A stretch of 51,589 nt of DNA from CAZCDS01 sp964497585 (lineage in GTDB: Bacteria; Desulfobacterota; Desulfomonilia; Desulfomonilales; Desulfomonilaceae): the NCBI GenBank assembly GCA_964497585.1, contig CAZCDS010000048.1, positions 1 through 51,589 of the forward strand, read 5' to 3'. Positions within the stretch are counted from its first letter, which is position 1. Each line of letters starts with the position of its first letter. Position numbers and translations under genes: made by a program. Under the pieces are notes generated by a model that was not told the DNA's origin, made no database searches, and saw nothing but the letters and a program-made list of their open reading frames with translations. Below, piece after piece: positions 51,546 to 51,589 of the stretch.

Positions 51546-51589
51546 ATGAAACGCAAGCGATACAGCGTTGAGCAGATCATCGGGAAGCT
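51546..51589 (+). mobile_element. IS3-family transposase OrfA, N-terminal part (window edge)
   Basis: MKRKRYSVEQIIGKL is the start of the helix-turn-helix OrfA of IS3-family (IS2/IS51-like) elements. GGGAGGTCAGG provides the ribosome site. The gene continues beyond the window. The left end of the element must lie between the polymerase fragment and this ATG, perhaps near 51505-51530. Confidence 0.75.

Overview
The window looks like a chromosomal segment of an anaerobic bacterium, most plausibly a Desulfobacterota (deltaproteobacterial) sulfate reducer or syntroph. This is inferred from the two-subunit indolepyruvate-type ferredoxin oxidoreductase, several ferredoxin-like proteins, a complete branched-chain-type ABC importer with an anaerobic catabolic gene set, and a tandem family of zinc-ribbon/adenylate cyclase/AAA/TPR proteins. 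No rRNA or complete tRNA gene is present, so the taxonomic call is inference only.

Region 1 (1-6.4 kb) is accessory DNA: a GT2 glycosyltransferase, a decayed membrane glycosyltransferase-like gene, a frameshifted IS630-family element, an exported nucleoside-deaminase-like protein, and an MFS transporter flanked by two diverged copies of one intergenic repeat. It ends in a gene-poor stretch with small perfect hairpins and a 72-bp MITE-like palindrome.

Region 2 (6.4-15 kb) is a tandem array of integrative-element remnants. Two related tyrosine recombinases, both defective, each end about 80-90 bp before the same 3' part of a tRNA-Pro(CGG) gene. The two tRNA fragments lie in identical 67-bp blocks at 7884-7950 and 14666-14732. 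The element between them (about 6.8 kb) carries an IS1380-type remnant, a promoter-led stem-loop-rich candidate RNA, a small secreted Pro/Cys-rich protein, a partial polysaccharide export set (Wzz/GumC-like protein, outer-membrane barrel, Wza-like lipoprotein), an ISL3 remnant, and a fragment resembling the Cas3 HD nuclease. A third, weaker junction of the same kind is at about 35.02 kb.

Region 3 (15.1-34.2 kb) is a coherent plus-strand catabolic locus: DUF1330 protein, IclR regulator, a ferredoxin/BFD-like electron carrier, an unrecognised His-rich 482-aa protein, a NadC-fold phosphoribosyltransferase homologue with an altered motif, a MoCF-domain protein, a 2-keto-4-pentenoate hydratase family enzyme, LivHMGF permease and ATPases with a Tat-exported binding protein, IorA/IorB, an M24-fold protein lacking two metal ligands, a LarA-like protein lacking the cofactor lysine, and a class V aminotransferase. 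I infer uptake of a small organic acid or N-containing compound, processing through 2-hydroxy/2-oxo acids and ferredoxin-coupled oxidative decarboxylation. The substrate is unknown and I know of no described pathway with this exact set.

Region 4 (35-50.2 kb) holds four about 1120-residue paralogues (two zinc ribbons, class III cyclase, AAA/STAND ATPase, TPR-like tail) behind a near-consensus sigma70 promoter, interrupted by one ferredoxin-type protein. An apparently identical 1117-bp direct repeat joins the 3' end of one paralogue to the 5' cyclase part of the next, and a 62-bp gene-end scar precedes the fourth, so the array is being reshuffled by recombination. The window closes with a DUF6125-like protein, a DNA polymerase I fragment and the start of an IS3-family transposase.
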